A DNA stretch of 64,000 nt from Limnanthes douglasii subsp. nivea (GCA_036936605.1 JAUPFV010000005.1:153017195-153081194), one strand, 5' to 3'. Counted from the first letter of the stretch, positions 1 through 11,234 are shown. Numbers and translations: made by a program. The notes: generated from the letters alone by a model not told the origin.

Positions 1-590
1 TTGTTGGAATTCTCTATTGAGTTGGACCGTCACATGCTTTATCGATGTATCGGACTATCGTTAATTTTAGTCCAATAAAAGTAATCATAAAGAAAGGAAC
101 GGACTAGTAGATAAAATATGTATCATGGAGGTAATTATAGAGATACCAGGTTTAATTCTGAATACTGTGAAGGATTGAATTCAGAAATAAACAACTTAAG
201 CAGAACGTAAAGTTTTGGGGTTATTTTGTGAAACAAAATAATACCGGGTTATGGTCCCTAAAGGTGTCAATTTAATAAGGACTAGTCTTCATTAAGTAAC
301 TTTCTGGAAGTTACAGACAGTTATAAAAGAAGAACCGTTTTCTCACTTTAGTTCTATATAAGAATGAGTTTCTCATTCTTAAAAAGACATGACATTAAAT
401 ACAGAGAAAAAAGGGCCTTTAAGAAAAACAGATTGGTTTTTCCTTCAGAATCAATCATTGGGTTTTGGTTGCCATCTCTTAGAAGATCATAATCTAGCAA
501 AGGATTCAAAGATCATCTGCTGCAAGTTCGGAATCTGAAGATCAAAGAATGTCTACATCCTGTAAATATTTCTTCCGCATTATTACAAGA
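1..590. other. AT-rich left edge without assignable gene
   Basis: No open frame or recognisable motif could be supported here. Since the following 1 kb is a Copia polyprotein remnant read on the plus strand, this stretch may be its leader and the start of gag, but I see no LTR or primer site to prove it. Confidence 0.35.
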
Positions 591-1610
591 TGATTTAACT
601 TCATGGTTCAATAAGTTAGATAAGAAATCCGTAAAGTATTTCTTTCATACAAGGTTTGCTAAGGATGAAGGAGAATATAAAAAAGGAAAAGGAAAGAAGT
701 TTATATGTTTGCACTACAAGAGCACCAATTACTAAAAGGTGGATAACCCCAAGTACAAGGCCCAAATGACTAAGATATGTAAACTCTCTTCTATAACTTC
801 AAAGGTTAATTTAGTTTTAGTATCAACTGACATATGATGGGTTAATACAATAACAACAACTCATGTATGTATTACTTTGCATGGCTCAAGCCAAAGTAGA
901 CCTCTCAATGATGAAGAGATCCATGTATATACTACTGATTGAGTGGTGTCCCTAGTTTCAGCCATATGTATTGTTTAAGTTTATGACATGTTTTATTTTA
1001 AAAGATTTTTTGTATGTTCTATCATTTATGAGAAATTTACTTGTTTTTTCATTGTTGAACAAATACAGTTACTCTTGTTCTTTTGGTAATTGAAAACTTA
1101 AAATCTTTTATGATCAACGTTTAGTTGGCTATGGTGTACTTGTTATATTGATAGCATGTATAAATTATTTTTTAATAATTATCACATTGTAATAAATGTA
1201 ATGCACATAGTAATTTCTGAAACTTCAACTTATTTATTACACATGCATTTATGTCAAATCTTTAAAAAGAGTATAAACAAGCTTCTTGTTTAGGGTCAAT
1301 TAGGTACACTTGATAGCACTGATTTATATAAATGTATACCAAACAGAGAAGATTTAAAGTCTTTTATGCTAAAGACCTTTTAAAGTTAGTCCGTACAAAT
1401 ACCTGCGATTTATTCCCTATAGTATCATGGAATGGGCAATAATAAATTCTTTATTTTATAGACGGGTTTTCACAATATGACTACATATATTTTCTTCATG
1501 AAAAATCAGAGGCTATTGACATGTTCAAATCCTTCAAGACTGAAGTTGAAAGACAACAAGAGAAACAAATTAAGGTTGTCAGCTTTGACCATGATGGTGT
1601 GAATACTATG
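591..1610 (+). pseudogene. Ty1/copia gag-protease-integrase remnant (left half)
   Basis: Conceptual translation, with many stops and frame changes, gives Copia landmarks in order. Around 685-760 is a basic stretch with FICLHYK, where the gag zinc knuckle normally sits, followed by NPKYKAQM. Around 800-930 is WVNTITTTH, which corresponds to the protease WLDSGATTH motif with the catalytic Asp changed to Asn. Around 1465-1610 is an integrase segment with the pattern DMFKSFKTEVERQ then IKVVSFDHDG. The integrase stops exactly at the insertion point of element A and resumes at 12160, so both halves belong to one old copy. Non-functional. The family assignment rests on motif order and is fairly secure; the lineage within Copia is not resolved. 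Confidence 0.75.
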
Positions 1611-1615
1611 GTAGA
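1611..1615. repeat. Target-site duplication (left) of element A
   Basis: GTAGA directly before the 5' LTR; the same five bases follow the 3' LTR at 12155-12159. Five bases is the usual duplication length for Ty3/gypsy integration. Confidence 0.85.
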
Positions 1616-2094
1616 TGATGAGTCCGAATCCAGGACATCTCCCCGGAAGGGCAGGTCAGTGTAAATTATCTCCGAGTACCGGACAGATCATTTGGACCGG
1701 ACAGATCACTTCGAAACAATGTGAGCCTAAGGCTGTTCGAACTATGACAAAAGTACTAAAAAACCTAAACACTTCCTGACTAAGCTGTTTGTCCTCCTGC
1801 TTAGAACTCATGGGTATTTAAACATGACCCGGGTCCATTAAACTTGACCCGAAACCCATAAGGGCCCAAACCTCACACTATAAATGCTCAACCACCAGCA
1901 TTAACTTCGAATAATGAAAATTAACTGCTACCAAGCTGCTTAATTATCTCTCTACCTTGAAACACCCTTACACCACCGTTAAACACCCTTACACCACCGT
2001 TAAACACCCTTACACCACCGTTAAACACCCTGTACCACTTTGATACTCCACTTAAAATTACTAACCTACCCTCGGGCTATTTTTATCCACACCA
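1616..2094 (+). repeat. 5' LTR of element A
   Basis: 479 bp, begins TGATGAG and ends CACACCA. A TATA-like TATAAATG lies near 1881, preceded by a GC-richer stretch, and a tandem repeat occupies 1960-2022. It pairs with 11674-12154. The 3' copy ends CGA instead of CCA, one of roughly nine differences. Confidence 0.9.
1960..2022 (+). repeat. 21-bp tandem repeat x3 in the 5' LTR
   Basis: Three exact head-to-tail copies of a unit starting AAACACCCTTACACC and ending GTT, then a fourth degenerate start. The same three units are in the 3' LTR at 12019-12081, so the array predates this insertion. Confidence 0.92.
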
Positions 2095-2097
2095 AAT

Positions 2098-2115
2098 TGG
2101 CGACCACAGTGGGAG
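2098..2115 (+). other. Primer-binding site of element A
   Basis: TGGCGACCACAGTGGGAG lies three bases after the LTR. Element B has the matching TGGCGACTCAATTGGGG at the same spacing. The start TGGCGAC resembles the tRNA-primer sites reported for Ogre/Tat elements; the exact tRNA cannot be fixed from this window. Confidence 0.7.
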
Positions 2116-2167
2116 GAGAGAGGTGCCTGAATCAAGCATTCAAAACCTGCCAAGAAATTCTGTCCGA

Positions 2168-4453
2168 ATGAATTCAGATAATCCAGAGCTTCCACCAGCT
2201 TTGCTCGAAGTGGTGAAAGAAAACGATGAGTATACTGTCCAAGAGCGTGACAGGTTGAAACTTGAGATAGAAGCTCTAAGGGCTGAAAAGGCCAAAATGG
2301 GCGTGAAAGAGAAATCCAAGGCATCGGTTGTTCATCACACCGACAACCCTAGAGAGCCTGAGGCTTCGAAAACTCATGTGAGTACCAGAAAGACACATGT
2401 TAGTTCTAAAAAGTCTCACCGGTCCAAGCCTGTGGAGAGCTCTGACTCAAGTTCAGAATCTTCGGGCAGCTCTTCGGATAGTGAGGGAAATGAAAAATCC
2501 TTGTCCTCCAGCAGTGATGAGGGTCGAACCAAGAAAAAGCAAAAGCAGGTTAAGAAATATTCAAGAAAAAGAGATCACCATGGAAGAATGAAAAGGCATA
2601 TTGGTAAGGGATCATCTCATAACCGGAGGCATGTGGACCGGATGCTGATGGATCCTTTCGCTTTTCACGATGAACCAGGTATCTTTGCAACTCCCAATGA
2701 GGATACTGTGTTCAGTCGTGGAAGAAACTGGAGGTAATCTCCATTGTCTTCTAAGATTCTATCCGGGAACCTCCCTAAAAGGTTTGACAGCACCAAGATG
2801 GAGAAGTACGATGGCAGTACTGATCCGGACAATCATCTGGAGCAATTCAAGAACTTCATGATGAACTTTGATGATGATGATAAAATACTGTGTAGGGCAT
2901 TCTCCCAATCTTTTACGGGGAGTGCTTTGAAATGGTACAACAGCATGCCTCAAGGTTGTATTAAAGATTTTGATACTTTTTGGGTGGCCTTTCGAAGGCA
3001 GTTTGTGGGGAGTAAGGAGCTGAAGGGTAATGGAGACACCATAATCCATTGCGCCCAGGAACCAAATGAATCATTAAAGGAGTACATAAGTCGTTTTGTG
3101 AACACAAATAATGGGTTGGCTGATTGCTTCGAACAGGTGGCAATAGCATCCCTAAGACAAGGTTTGAACCCAGGCAACCTGGCTGACTCGGTGACCAGAA
3201 AGAAAGCCATGACCTGGGGAGGGTTGCTAAATCAAGTTGGCAAGCAAATAAACGTTGATGAAACAAAGAAGACCAGGGTACACAGACAGGTGAGGTCCAC
3301 CCCGGTGGCACCAACTCCAAATCAAAACCAGTCCGGGAATAGAGCAAGAGAAACCGGACAAGGGCATGGTAGAGGAAAAGCTTAGTCTCAGCCAGTTGCT
3401 CCTGCTCAAAGTCAACAATCCAGAAACAAAAGGGGACCATGGGTCCAACCGGAGTGGTTCGCAGAACTTAAAGAAAGCGTGGCCACCATTTTTGATAAAA
3501 CAAAAGATGAGGTACACTACCAGAGACCGGCAACCTTGCAGTCTCCCAGAGAGCATCGTAACAACTCCTTTTGCTAATACCACAATGATATTGGCCATAC
3601 CACTGATGATTGCATAGCATTGAAGCAAGAAGTACAAAATTTGATTGAAAGGGGAAAGTTGGGTGCGTACGTTAAAAGAAGAGGAGGCAACAGGCCTGAC
3701 AATACTCACCGGGTCGGTCCAAGTAATGCTGCCCCAGAGGGGGCTATGGTAATAGTGGAGAGGTTTGATGTGGAATCTGAGTACTTGGATCCTGATCCAA
3801 CGCGAAATAAGGTGGGTACTATAGAGGAGTATTCCAAGACAGTCTCCGGGCTCGTTAAATTCTTCGAGTCACTGACAATTTTCGGAGGGGACACAATGAC
3901 TGCTCCTATTGCTTCTTCGAGAAAGAGGCATGTTCATAATTTAGCTTCCCAGCTAGAAGGAGGCATGAAATCCTATCAATCACCAAACTCATTCCTATTC
4001 ATAGTCTTCGATGAGGATGATTTGAGAGATATTGCTGGCCCTCATGAGGATGCTGTTGTCATAGGAGCATCTATAGGGGGCAATGAGATAAGGCGAATTC
4101 TGGTGGATACTGGAAGCTCTGCCAATATCCTTTTTCTAAACACTTATAAGAAAATGAAAAATCCAGCTGTGATTCAGAAGTCGGACAGATCAATCGTGGG
4201 TTTCACGGGCAGCTCAGCTGATGTGATCGGGGAGTTTGAAGAAGAAGTATTGTTGGGCAGGGGCCCTTTCAGGAAAATGCTTAGAATACTCTTCATTGTG
4301 GTGGATTGTCCCACTTGCTATAATGCTATTCTAGGGAGATCTTGGCTCTCTAGGATGCATGCAGTAGCTTCGACAGTCCATCAGTGTTTAAAATATGCTG
4401 TTCAGGGACAGGTTGGGGTTGTCCGGAGCAGCCAAAAGATTGCTAGAGAGTGA
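2168..4453 (+). pseudogene. Element A gag-protease frame with in-frame stops
   Basis: One reading frame runs from the first ATG at 2168 and is interrupted by TAA at 2735, TAG at 3383 and TAA at 3575, ending at TGA 4451. The N-terminal third is Ser/Lys-rich with a coiled-coil-like start. The central retrotransposon gag domain has MEKYDGSTDPDNHLEQF and later FRRQFVG. A zinc-knuckle-like motif (C, then YHNDIGHTTDDC) is split by the 3575 stop. The aspartic protease has the active-site motif ILVDTGSSANILF near 4100-4135. Product would package RNA and cleave the polyprotein. The frame continues past 4453 to about 4695, with another stop at 4508, before shifting into the pol frame. Stops rather than large deletions suggest recent loss of function. 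Confidence 0.85.
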
Positions 4454-4740
4454 TATGCCACTGCCTTGGCTCCACGAACGCTGGGGGCAGTCCGTATAAA
4501 TAATCAATAGCAGTTTGAGGGCCTTTCTGGGGGTGAGGGTGAAATTGATGACCCCAGAGAGACCCCTGGAGTGTTAATTCCGATTGAGGAGGTTGAAACG
4601 CACTACTTGGGAGAAGGGAAGAGTGTCAAGATAGGGTCCAGAATGCCACCAATGTTGAAAGAAGAGATGTTGAAATTCTTGAAAGACATCAACACGTTTT
4701 TGCTTGGTGCAATGCTGATGTTACTGGAGTTCCTTCAGAG

Positions 4741-7455
4741 GTGATTTCCCATCACCTATCTGTCCGGAGGGATGTGGTACCTGTGGTACAAAAGAGGAGA
4801 GCTTTCTCAAAAGAAAAGGCTGATGTCATAGTACAAGAGGTTGACAGACTCACAAAGATGGGGCATATTAAAGAATCTCAATACCCTTTGTGGACTGCCA
4901 ATCCTGTCTTGGTGAAAAAGAAGAATGGCAAATGGCGCATGTGTATTGACTTCACAGACCTCAATAGAGCTTGCCCAAAAGATTTGTATCCGGTCCCCCG
5001 GATAGATCAGTTAGTAGACTCTACTTCTGGGAACAAGCTGCTCTCCTTCATGGATGCCTTCTCCGGGTACAATCAGATCCAAGTAGATCCAAAAGATCAA
5101 GAGCACACCACGTTTGTTACTGATAGGGGTCTGCATTGCTACAAGGTGATGCCTTTTGGCTTAAAAAATGTTGGGGCTACTTATCAAAGGTTAGTTAACA
5201 AGGCATTCGCTAATCAGATTGGAAGAAATATGGAGGTTTATATTGACGATATGATGGTAAAAAGTGTGGATGAGCAGTTACACTTGTCCGACCTCCAAGA
5301 AACTTTTGCCAACTTAGCAAAGGTGAATTTAAAGTTAAACCCTGAAAAGTGTGTGTTCGGAGTACAGTCCGGGAAATTCTTAGGGTACATCATAAGTGAG
5401 CATGGAATACAGCCCGACCCGGACCAACTCAATGCCTTATTCCAGATGGAACCTCCTCGAAACATTAAAGAAGTACAGCGACTAACGGGGAGATTGGCTG
5501 CCTTGAACAGATTCATCTCCAGGTCTTCGGACATGTGTGCTCCATTCTTTCAAACCTTGAAGGGTGCAAAGTGGTTTGAATGGACACCACAGTGTGATGA
5601 AGCATTCAATGAAATCAAGAAACATCTTTCCTCTCCCAAAACTTTGTTCAAACCGGTTGATGGGGAGACTCTCTTTGTTTATCTGGCCGTTTCAAGTTGT
5701 GCCATCAGTGCGGTATTAGTAAGAGAGGTCGATGGGCATCCTCACCCAGTGTACTACATCAGCAAAAGCTTGATTGATGCTGAAAGGCGTTACTTGAAAC
5801 TCAAAAAACTGGCATTAGCTTTGGTGATAGTTGCAAGGAAAATGAGGCCCTACTTTCAGGCTCATCCAATCGTCGTTCGGACATCTTTCCCTTTAAAGAA
5901 TGTCCTTCAAAAAGCAGACATTTCAAGCAGAATGACAAAGTGGTCAGTAGAGTTGGGGGACTTTGACATAGACTTTGCTCCCCGGACAGCAGTGAAAGCC
6001 CAAGCTGTGGCTGATTTTCTGGTTGAATTCCATTCTGATAGGGATTCAGAGCAACCTACTGATTCAAAAGACAAGAAAGTGTGGATTGTCCGAACAGACA
6101 GAGGATCTAGTTCCATGGGATCTGGGGCAGGGATATGTCTCACTTCCCCCTACGGGGACAACATGTACCAAGCTATTTGTTTTGCTTTCAGGGCATCTAA
6201 TAATGAGTCCGAGTATGAAGCAGCCATAACGGGGTTAAAGTTGGCCTATATCTGTGGAGCTAAGAGGGTCAAGCTACTAAGTGACTCCCAGTTGCTTGTC
6301 CACCATGCTTTGGGCCTATCAGAGGCTAGAAAGGAGCAATTGGTCAAGTATTTACTCCTCCTCAAAAATGAAGCATTAAAGTTTAAGGCTGTTGTCTATG
6401 AACACATCCCCAGGGCAGAAAATGAACTAGCAGATTCATTGGCAACAATAGCATATACGGAGTCCTATCCATGGATCCATGTGCTTGAAAGCCCTTCTAT
6501 TGAACTTGGTGAGGGTGGAAAAGAGGAAGTCTTTGAAATACAAGTGAGTAGGCCTCAAGACTGGAGGTCTCCCCTTATGCAATATCTGTCCGATGGTATT
6601 GTGCCCTTAGATAAATCACAAGCCAGAATGTTGAAACACCGGGCTCGTGGTTTCATTATGTTGAGAGAAGTCTTGTATAAAAAGTCCTATAGCAAACCTC
6701 TCCTACGTTGTTTAGGGGATCATGAGTCACAAATGGTTCTCTCCGAATTGCATGATGGTGAGGGATCAGCCCATTGTGGATTTAGAGCTTTGACAAGAAG
6801 AGTGTTACTCTCCGGATATTATTGGCCATCAATCATGAATGATGCTAAGGAGCTGGTAAGAAGGTGTGACCCATGCCAGAGGTACAGCAATGAAATTCAT
6901 GTACCAGCTATTCCTTTGGAATCAATTTCTGAGCCCATCCCTTTTGCTCGATGGGGATTGGACTTGGTTGGACCTCTCCCTGTGGCTTCCGGAGGGCGTA
7001 AAACCATAATTGTGGCCATCGACTACTTTTCAAAGTGGGTGGAAGCAGCTCCCCTGGCAGGGACAACCTCGAAAGCTGTCATAAAATTTATTCTGTCCAA
7101 CATATGTTGCAGATTCGGTGTCCCACAGAAGATAACAACAGACAATGGGCCACAGTTTGACAACAGAGAAATGGAAAGCTTCTGTGCCTCAAGGGGTATT
7201 CAGCACTGTTTTTCTTCACCTTTCCACCCACAAGCCAATGGGCAAGTTGAAGTGGCTAACAGAACATTACTTTCTGGTTTAAAGAAAAATTTAGAAGGGG
7301 CTGCTGGGAAGTGGCCTAGTTATCTACAAGAAGTCTTGTGGGCCTACCGGACAACACCTGGGGCTGCAACACAAGAATCCCCCTTTGCCTTGGTCTATGG
7401 AATGGATGCAGTAGCCCCCCATAGAGAAGACACTCCCCTCCTTTCGTGTTCATAA
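4741..7455 (+). CDS. pol: Element A pol: reverse transcriptase, two RNase H domains, integrase
   Basis: A 904-codon open frame. Domains in order: reverse transcriptase with WRMCIDFTDLNRACPKD and the catalytic YIDDMMV near residues 160-170; conventional RNase H about 280-400; a second, archaeal-type RNase H about 440-570 with acidic residues in TDRGSS, NNESEYEA, SDSQLL and LADSLA; integrase with an HHCC-type zinc region (...CDPCQRY) and D-D-E residues in GLDLVGP, TTDNGPQF and NGQVEVANR. No natural start is evident: the frame is entered from gag-protease by a one-base shift near 4697. The end is also a frameshift: a run of six C near 7412 moves translation into a false C-terminus, and the true C-terminal part lies in the next frame. 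Likely dead as a polyprotein, although all catalytic motifs remain. Confidence 0.9.
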   Translation: MISHHLSVRRDVVPVVQKRRAFSKEKADVIVQEVDRLTKMGHIKESQYPLWTANPVLVKKKNGKWRMCIDFTDLNRACPKDLYPVPRIDQLVDSTSGNKLLSFMDAFSGYNQIQVDPKDQEHTTFVTDRGLHCYKVMPFGLKNVGATYQRLVNKAFANQIGRNMEVYIDDMMVKSVDEQLHLSDLQETFANLAKVNLKLNPEKCVFGVQSGKFLGYIISEHGIQPDPDQLNALFQMEPPRNIKEVQRLTGRLAALNRFISRSSDMCAPFFQTLKGAKWFEWTPQCDEAFNEIKKHLSSPKTLFKPVDGETLFVYLAVSSCAISAVLVREVDGHPHPVYYISKSLIDAERRYLKLKKLALALVIVARKMRPYFQAHPIVVRTSFPLKNVLQKADISSRMTKWSVELGDFDIDFAPRTAVKAQAVADFLVEFHSDRDSEQPTDSKDKKVWIVRTDRGSSSMGSGAGICLTSPYGDNMYQAICFAFRASNNESEYEAAITGLKLAYICGAKRVKLLSDSQLLVHHALGLSEARKEQLVKYLLLLKNEALKFKAVVYEHIPRAENELADSLATIAYTESYPWIHVLESPSIELGEGGKEEVFEIQVSRPQDWRSPLMQYLSDGIVPLDKSQARMLKHRARGFIMLREVLYKKSYSKPLLRCLGDHESQMVLSELHDGEGSAHCGFRALTRRVLLSGYYWPSIMNDAKELVRRCDPCQRYSNEIHVPAIPLESISEPIPFARWGLDLVGPLPVASGGRKTIIVAIDYFSKWVEAAPLAGTTSKAVIKFILSNICCRFGVPQKITTDNGPQFDNREMESFCASRGIQHCFSSPFHPQANGQVEVANRTLLSGLKKNLEGAAGKWPSYLQEVLWAYRTTPGAATQESPFALVYGMDAVAPHREDTPLLSCS

Positions 7456-7798
7456 CTTCTCCGGACATGCTAATGAGATGGCAATCAGAAATCAACTCGA
7501 TTTGATCGAAGAAAGACGGGTTAAAGCTCATCTTAGAATTGCACACTATCAGGGCTTGATGAGAAGCAGGTTTGCTTCTAAAGTTAAAAGGAGAGATTTT
7601 CAACCAGGATATAAATTATTAAGGAAAGTTTTCTTGCATACTAAGGAAAAGCTCTTCGGAAAGCTGGCCCCAACCTGGGAGGGTCCGTATACTGTGGTTG
7701 AAAGAATCAAGCCTGGGACTTATTGGTTGGAAGACAAAGATGGCAGGGTTTTAACTCACCCTTGGAATATTGAACACCTTCGAATGTACTTGGAATAA
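7416..7798 (+). pseudogene. Element A integrase C-terminal part (shifted frame)
   Basis: This frame carries the conserved tail of Tat integrases: EMAIRNQLDLIEERR, then GDFQPGYKLLRKV-like residues, LAPTWEGPYTV and a final PWNIEHLRMYLE before the stop. It joins the upstream pol frame only if one base of the C run at about 7409-7414 is removed, so it is a broken part of the same gene and not a separate one. Element B ends its pol with the matching tail near 24947. Confidence 0.85.
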
Positions 7799-8109
7799 CA
7801 CTTGTGTAAATATTTACTTGTTTAAACATCCATGTAAATATTTGGGGGCATACCTTCCCCTCTCCGGTGGCGCGGAGAGCTTTCAATAAAATTTGGTGCC
7901 TTCTTCGAAATTCTCTAAGTGTTTTCAAAGTTTTATCTCTTATCATACTACCTGGACTAAAAGATCTAAGGGCTATTTAAATTCTAGCCGGATAGCTTTA
8001 ATATTCTCACAATACAATAAAACTACTTAAACTCCAGCTATTTAAACAAATAATGAAAGAAGAGGATGGTTGAGCAAAATAAAAACATTCATTCAACAAC
8101 TTAAAATTG

Positions 8110-8213
8110 CCTTGGCCTTCCAAGGACTTTTTAAACAAGTTTGGGCATAGTACAAAAAATCTGTCCGAATAATACGGACACCATCACAAAAAGAGTGCCT
8201 TGGCCTTCCAAGG
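8110..8213. repeat. Two palindromic repeats in the pol/antisense-gene spacer
   Basis: CCTTGGCCTTCCAAGG occurs at 8110-8125 and 8198-8213, each followed by ACTTT. The arms CCTTGG/CCAAGG can pair. They lie in the 455-bp spacer (7799-8253) between the convergent stop codons of pol and the opposite-strand gene. Element D has three related hairpins in the equivalent place (18115-18234). A role in 3'-end formation is inference. The rest of the spacer shows no gene. Confidence 0.75.
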
Positions 8214-8253
8214 ACTTTAGTTCGAATAAAAGATAAACAGAATAAATTATAAG

Positions 8254-11234
8254 TTAAGGTTGAGCCTTTGAAGATGGCTCGCCCTCATCTGCTTTCTTGC
8301 CCTTGATGTCGCTCTTCTCTTCGACTATCTTCTTGCCCTTGGGATCAATTTCTTCTTCACCTGGGCTCTCTCCGGTTTCCTCTTCATTATCAGACGAGGA
8401 CTCACTGGAATATCCCTCGTCAACCATAGTATAATAGGGAAGGTCGTCATCATCCACATAGCGCCATAAGCTGCCCAGTCTCCTCTTCGGGAATTTTTCG
8501 TGAAATAGGAGAACCATATCAGACTTTACCCTTTGAATCATTAGCTCCTCGCTTTGTATCATCTCCTTGGCATAGGCGTTGATCTTGGCCTTGATTGTGG
8601 CCTCTTGGTCCCTCACCAAAACAGTCTTCTCTTCAGCAGCCTGAGTCACTGCATTCTCTAAAGCAATTTTTTTCAGTGGTCAGGTTGGTGATGAGCTTCT
8701 CCTTGGCTGCAGTTTCTCCCCTTGAGATTGTCAGGTCCTTCTCCAGTCCGGACAGCTTAGCCCGGAGGTCTTTTATGGTCTCTTCCAAAGAAGCAACTTT
8801 TGTGTTGCTTTCATCTTGATTCTTCTTTAGCTGATTATTTGCCTCCTTAAGCAAATCAATCTTAGTGGCAGCAGTCTGGAGGTCATCGGACAGCTTCTCC
8901 TTCTCAGACTTGAGGTCTTTGATGGTGTCTGCCTGATTTCGGACTTTCCTTTCCAAAGTAAGCACTGGCTGTACATTACTAAGTAAAGAATGGGCTATGA
9001 TGTCCTTCTCGCTAGAAACCATGAAAGTCTTACCGTTAAAATTGACCGTGTTGGAGCTGCTCGGAGGGACGTAGGGCCTTGCGAACTTGTCTCTGGGCAG
9101 GCCAAGAAAATATTCACCAAGTCCACCCAGACCGGTGATGTCCATTTCATCCAAGTTAAGCTCTCCCCCCTCAACTTCATCTGTATGGAATTTCTTTGGA
9201 ATCTCTTCTTGAAAGTCCCTTGGGATCTCTTCGGCCAATGTTGGGTCAGTAGGGAAAGAGGGCTCCGGGTCCCGGAGAGCAATCTCATCTCATTGGGAAG
9301 TCTTTTTCTTCTTGGCTTCCCTGTCAGCACCTTCACTTACTTGCTTACGAGTCCTCTTTGAAGCTCTTGAGGGTTTTGGGAGATTCACTTCCTGCTTTTC
9401 GCTCTCCTGTTCCACCACTTGTAAAAGGGTTGCATCAATTTGAACCTGGGCCAGTCCCTCTGGGTCTGTTGGGGCCTCCTTCTCAGTGTCACCTTCCGCC
9501 TTCCTGCCTTTCTTCTTCTTGCCTTTCATTTTGCTCGGGGCTTTGGCCCGGGCAGGCAGGTAGAGTGTCCCATCCAGCTCGTGGGACCTTCTCAGCACAA
9601 TGTCCTCATCAGGCTGGGTGGCAAGCTCTTCCCAGGATAGGTCTCTTTGACCTGTTGTGTTCCACAGATGGGACCTTGCTAGGTTTCCATTGGTAAAGGC
9701 CTTGTGGAAACGGTTCTCCCAGTTCTCTGCAGCCCATGCGTTGATTTTGCCACAGGTAGTCTGTCCGGCCTTCAGGTAGTCCCCGAACTCCTTTGGCAGC
9801 TCTATTAAAACAAAAGAGAAATTGGTTAGTACAAAGAAGAAAAGAGAGATTCGAACAGAGACTTAAAATAAAAACTTACGGTCACTCCTCCATCTACTCC
9901 TGAGGAGGCTTGGATTCTCTCCGACCTTGATTTTCTTGCCGTTTTCCCACGAACCACTAACGAACAAGAATTGGCTCCTCCATTTTCTCTCCGACTCCAG
10001 GAGATCATCAACAGCTTTGAGATTATTCCCCATGTTGAAATGGTAGAAGGGGAACTGATGATGCTTGCACAAGTTGGCCACTGCAGCAAATTCTTCCATA
10101 GGAAGAGGGATCCCTGATAGCCTGGATGCCATGATGCATGACATCAAGGTGAACCAACCATTGGGGCTTAACTGTGATGGGCAGAGTTTGACCAAGTGAA
10201 AATAGCGCACTATTTCCGGGTCCAGTGGGAACCTGAGTCCCCAGTTGAATAGCTCCGTAAAGAAGACTATCTCATTCTTTTTACAATCCATCGGGGTCTC
10301 CGGAGATAGGAATCCTTATCTTTACGTTCTCAGGGATCCCCCACTTTGTGCGCAATCTACCCAGATCTGAAGTATGAATGAACGCATACTTGTTCTTCAG
10401 CAAGGCCAAGAGGTATTTGAACTCAACTTTGTGGAAGCATGGCCCCACTCTCCCTTCAAGGCTCTCCGGCAGGTCCGGACGCCTCAGATATAAGTTCTCT
10501 TTGCCCTTCTTGGCAACAACAATAACATTATCAGCCTGTCCGGAGGACTCGGACTCAAAACGGACCTCCTCAGTAGAGTCCTCCATCCTCTCCTCCATAA
10601 TTGTTGGGGGAGCTTCTGTAGAAGTAGTCCGGGGAGGATTGAAGCTTGGCATAACTGACCCTCCGGACTGTTGACTGCCCGTATTTATTCGACTTCTCAC
10701 CTCAATTTGAGTCTCTGAAGCAGAAGATTCTTTGGGGGGTAGTGGGCTGCTGGCCTCTAGTCCCGACGGCCTCTCCCGGGGAGCTCTAATAGTTGCCCCA
10801 GACTCAGATTCACTGTTTTTTGCCCCCGATTTCGAGGGAGTGTTTTTAGAGGATAGCCCTTTGACTAACCGGCTTGGCCTTTTGATGACTAGCTTATCCG
10901 GGGAGTGGTCAGAGTCAGACCCCATGGCAATAAAAGACGATTTTTTCCTAACACTGGTAGCAGTAACTCCTGGTTCAACAGCAGGGATTGACTCCTGAAC
11001 TGAGGAGCCAGAAACTATGGGAGAAAGGGTGGATTGAAAGAGCTTTTTAGGCTTAGTACCTTTGGAAGAAGATGAACCTCTATCAGATTCTGCGACGGAA
11101 GAGGCTGGTTTCTCAACAGGCGACGATGGTAGCCCTGCTGCAAGTCTTTTTTCCCTCTCGACCCTTTGTGCTTTCTCCAACTCCGAGAGGTTAAGCCAAC
11201 CGCCTTTGATCAGTGTTGTTCTTGCTGTAAACAT
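8254..11234 (-). pseudogene. Element A opposite-strand gene, PF04195/Transposase_28-like, spliced
   Basis: Minus-strand gene starting at ATG 11234. The first part is Ser/Pro/Lys-rich and ends in a conserved stretch on frame one (10281-11234). The frame then shifts by one base near 10285 into the recognisable core (NEIVFFTELFNWGLRFPLDP..., SPNGWFTLMSCIMAS, NNLKAVDDLLES). The core matches what databases call 'putative gypsy-type transposon' proteins, whose function is not known. A small intron follows (9802-9879). The next exon has AWAAENWENRFHKAF, a Lys-rich basic region, an in-frame TGA at 9290, a long coiled coil (about 8680-8990), a one-base shift in a seven-T run near 8670, and an acidic C-terminus. 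Reading through these lesions gives one continuous protein-like sequence, and homologues lie in B, C and D. Likely transcribed from within or near the 3' LTR. Confidence 0.8.
9802..9879 (-). other. Intron of the element A opposite-strand gene
   Basis: On the minus strand the exon ends GTGACC and the intron begins GTAAGT. It contains a CTAAC branch-like motif, a T-rich tract and ends TTTTAATAG. Length 78 bp. Element B has an intron at the matching place (27108-27201) after WRSN, where A has WRSD. Confidence 0.8.

Noticed and set aside
2061..2324. Minus-strand open frame across the start of element A gag
   Set aside because: Shadow of the gag frame; no family motif, and it crosses the LTR/primer-site junction.
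9358..9696. Plus-strand open frames opposite the opposite-strand gene of element A
   Set aside because: The minus strand carries the conserved domain and splice sites; the plus-strand frames have no homologue in B, C or D.
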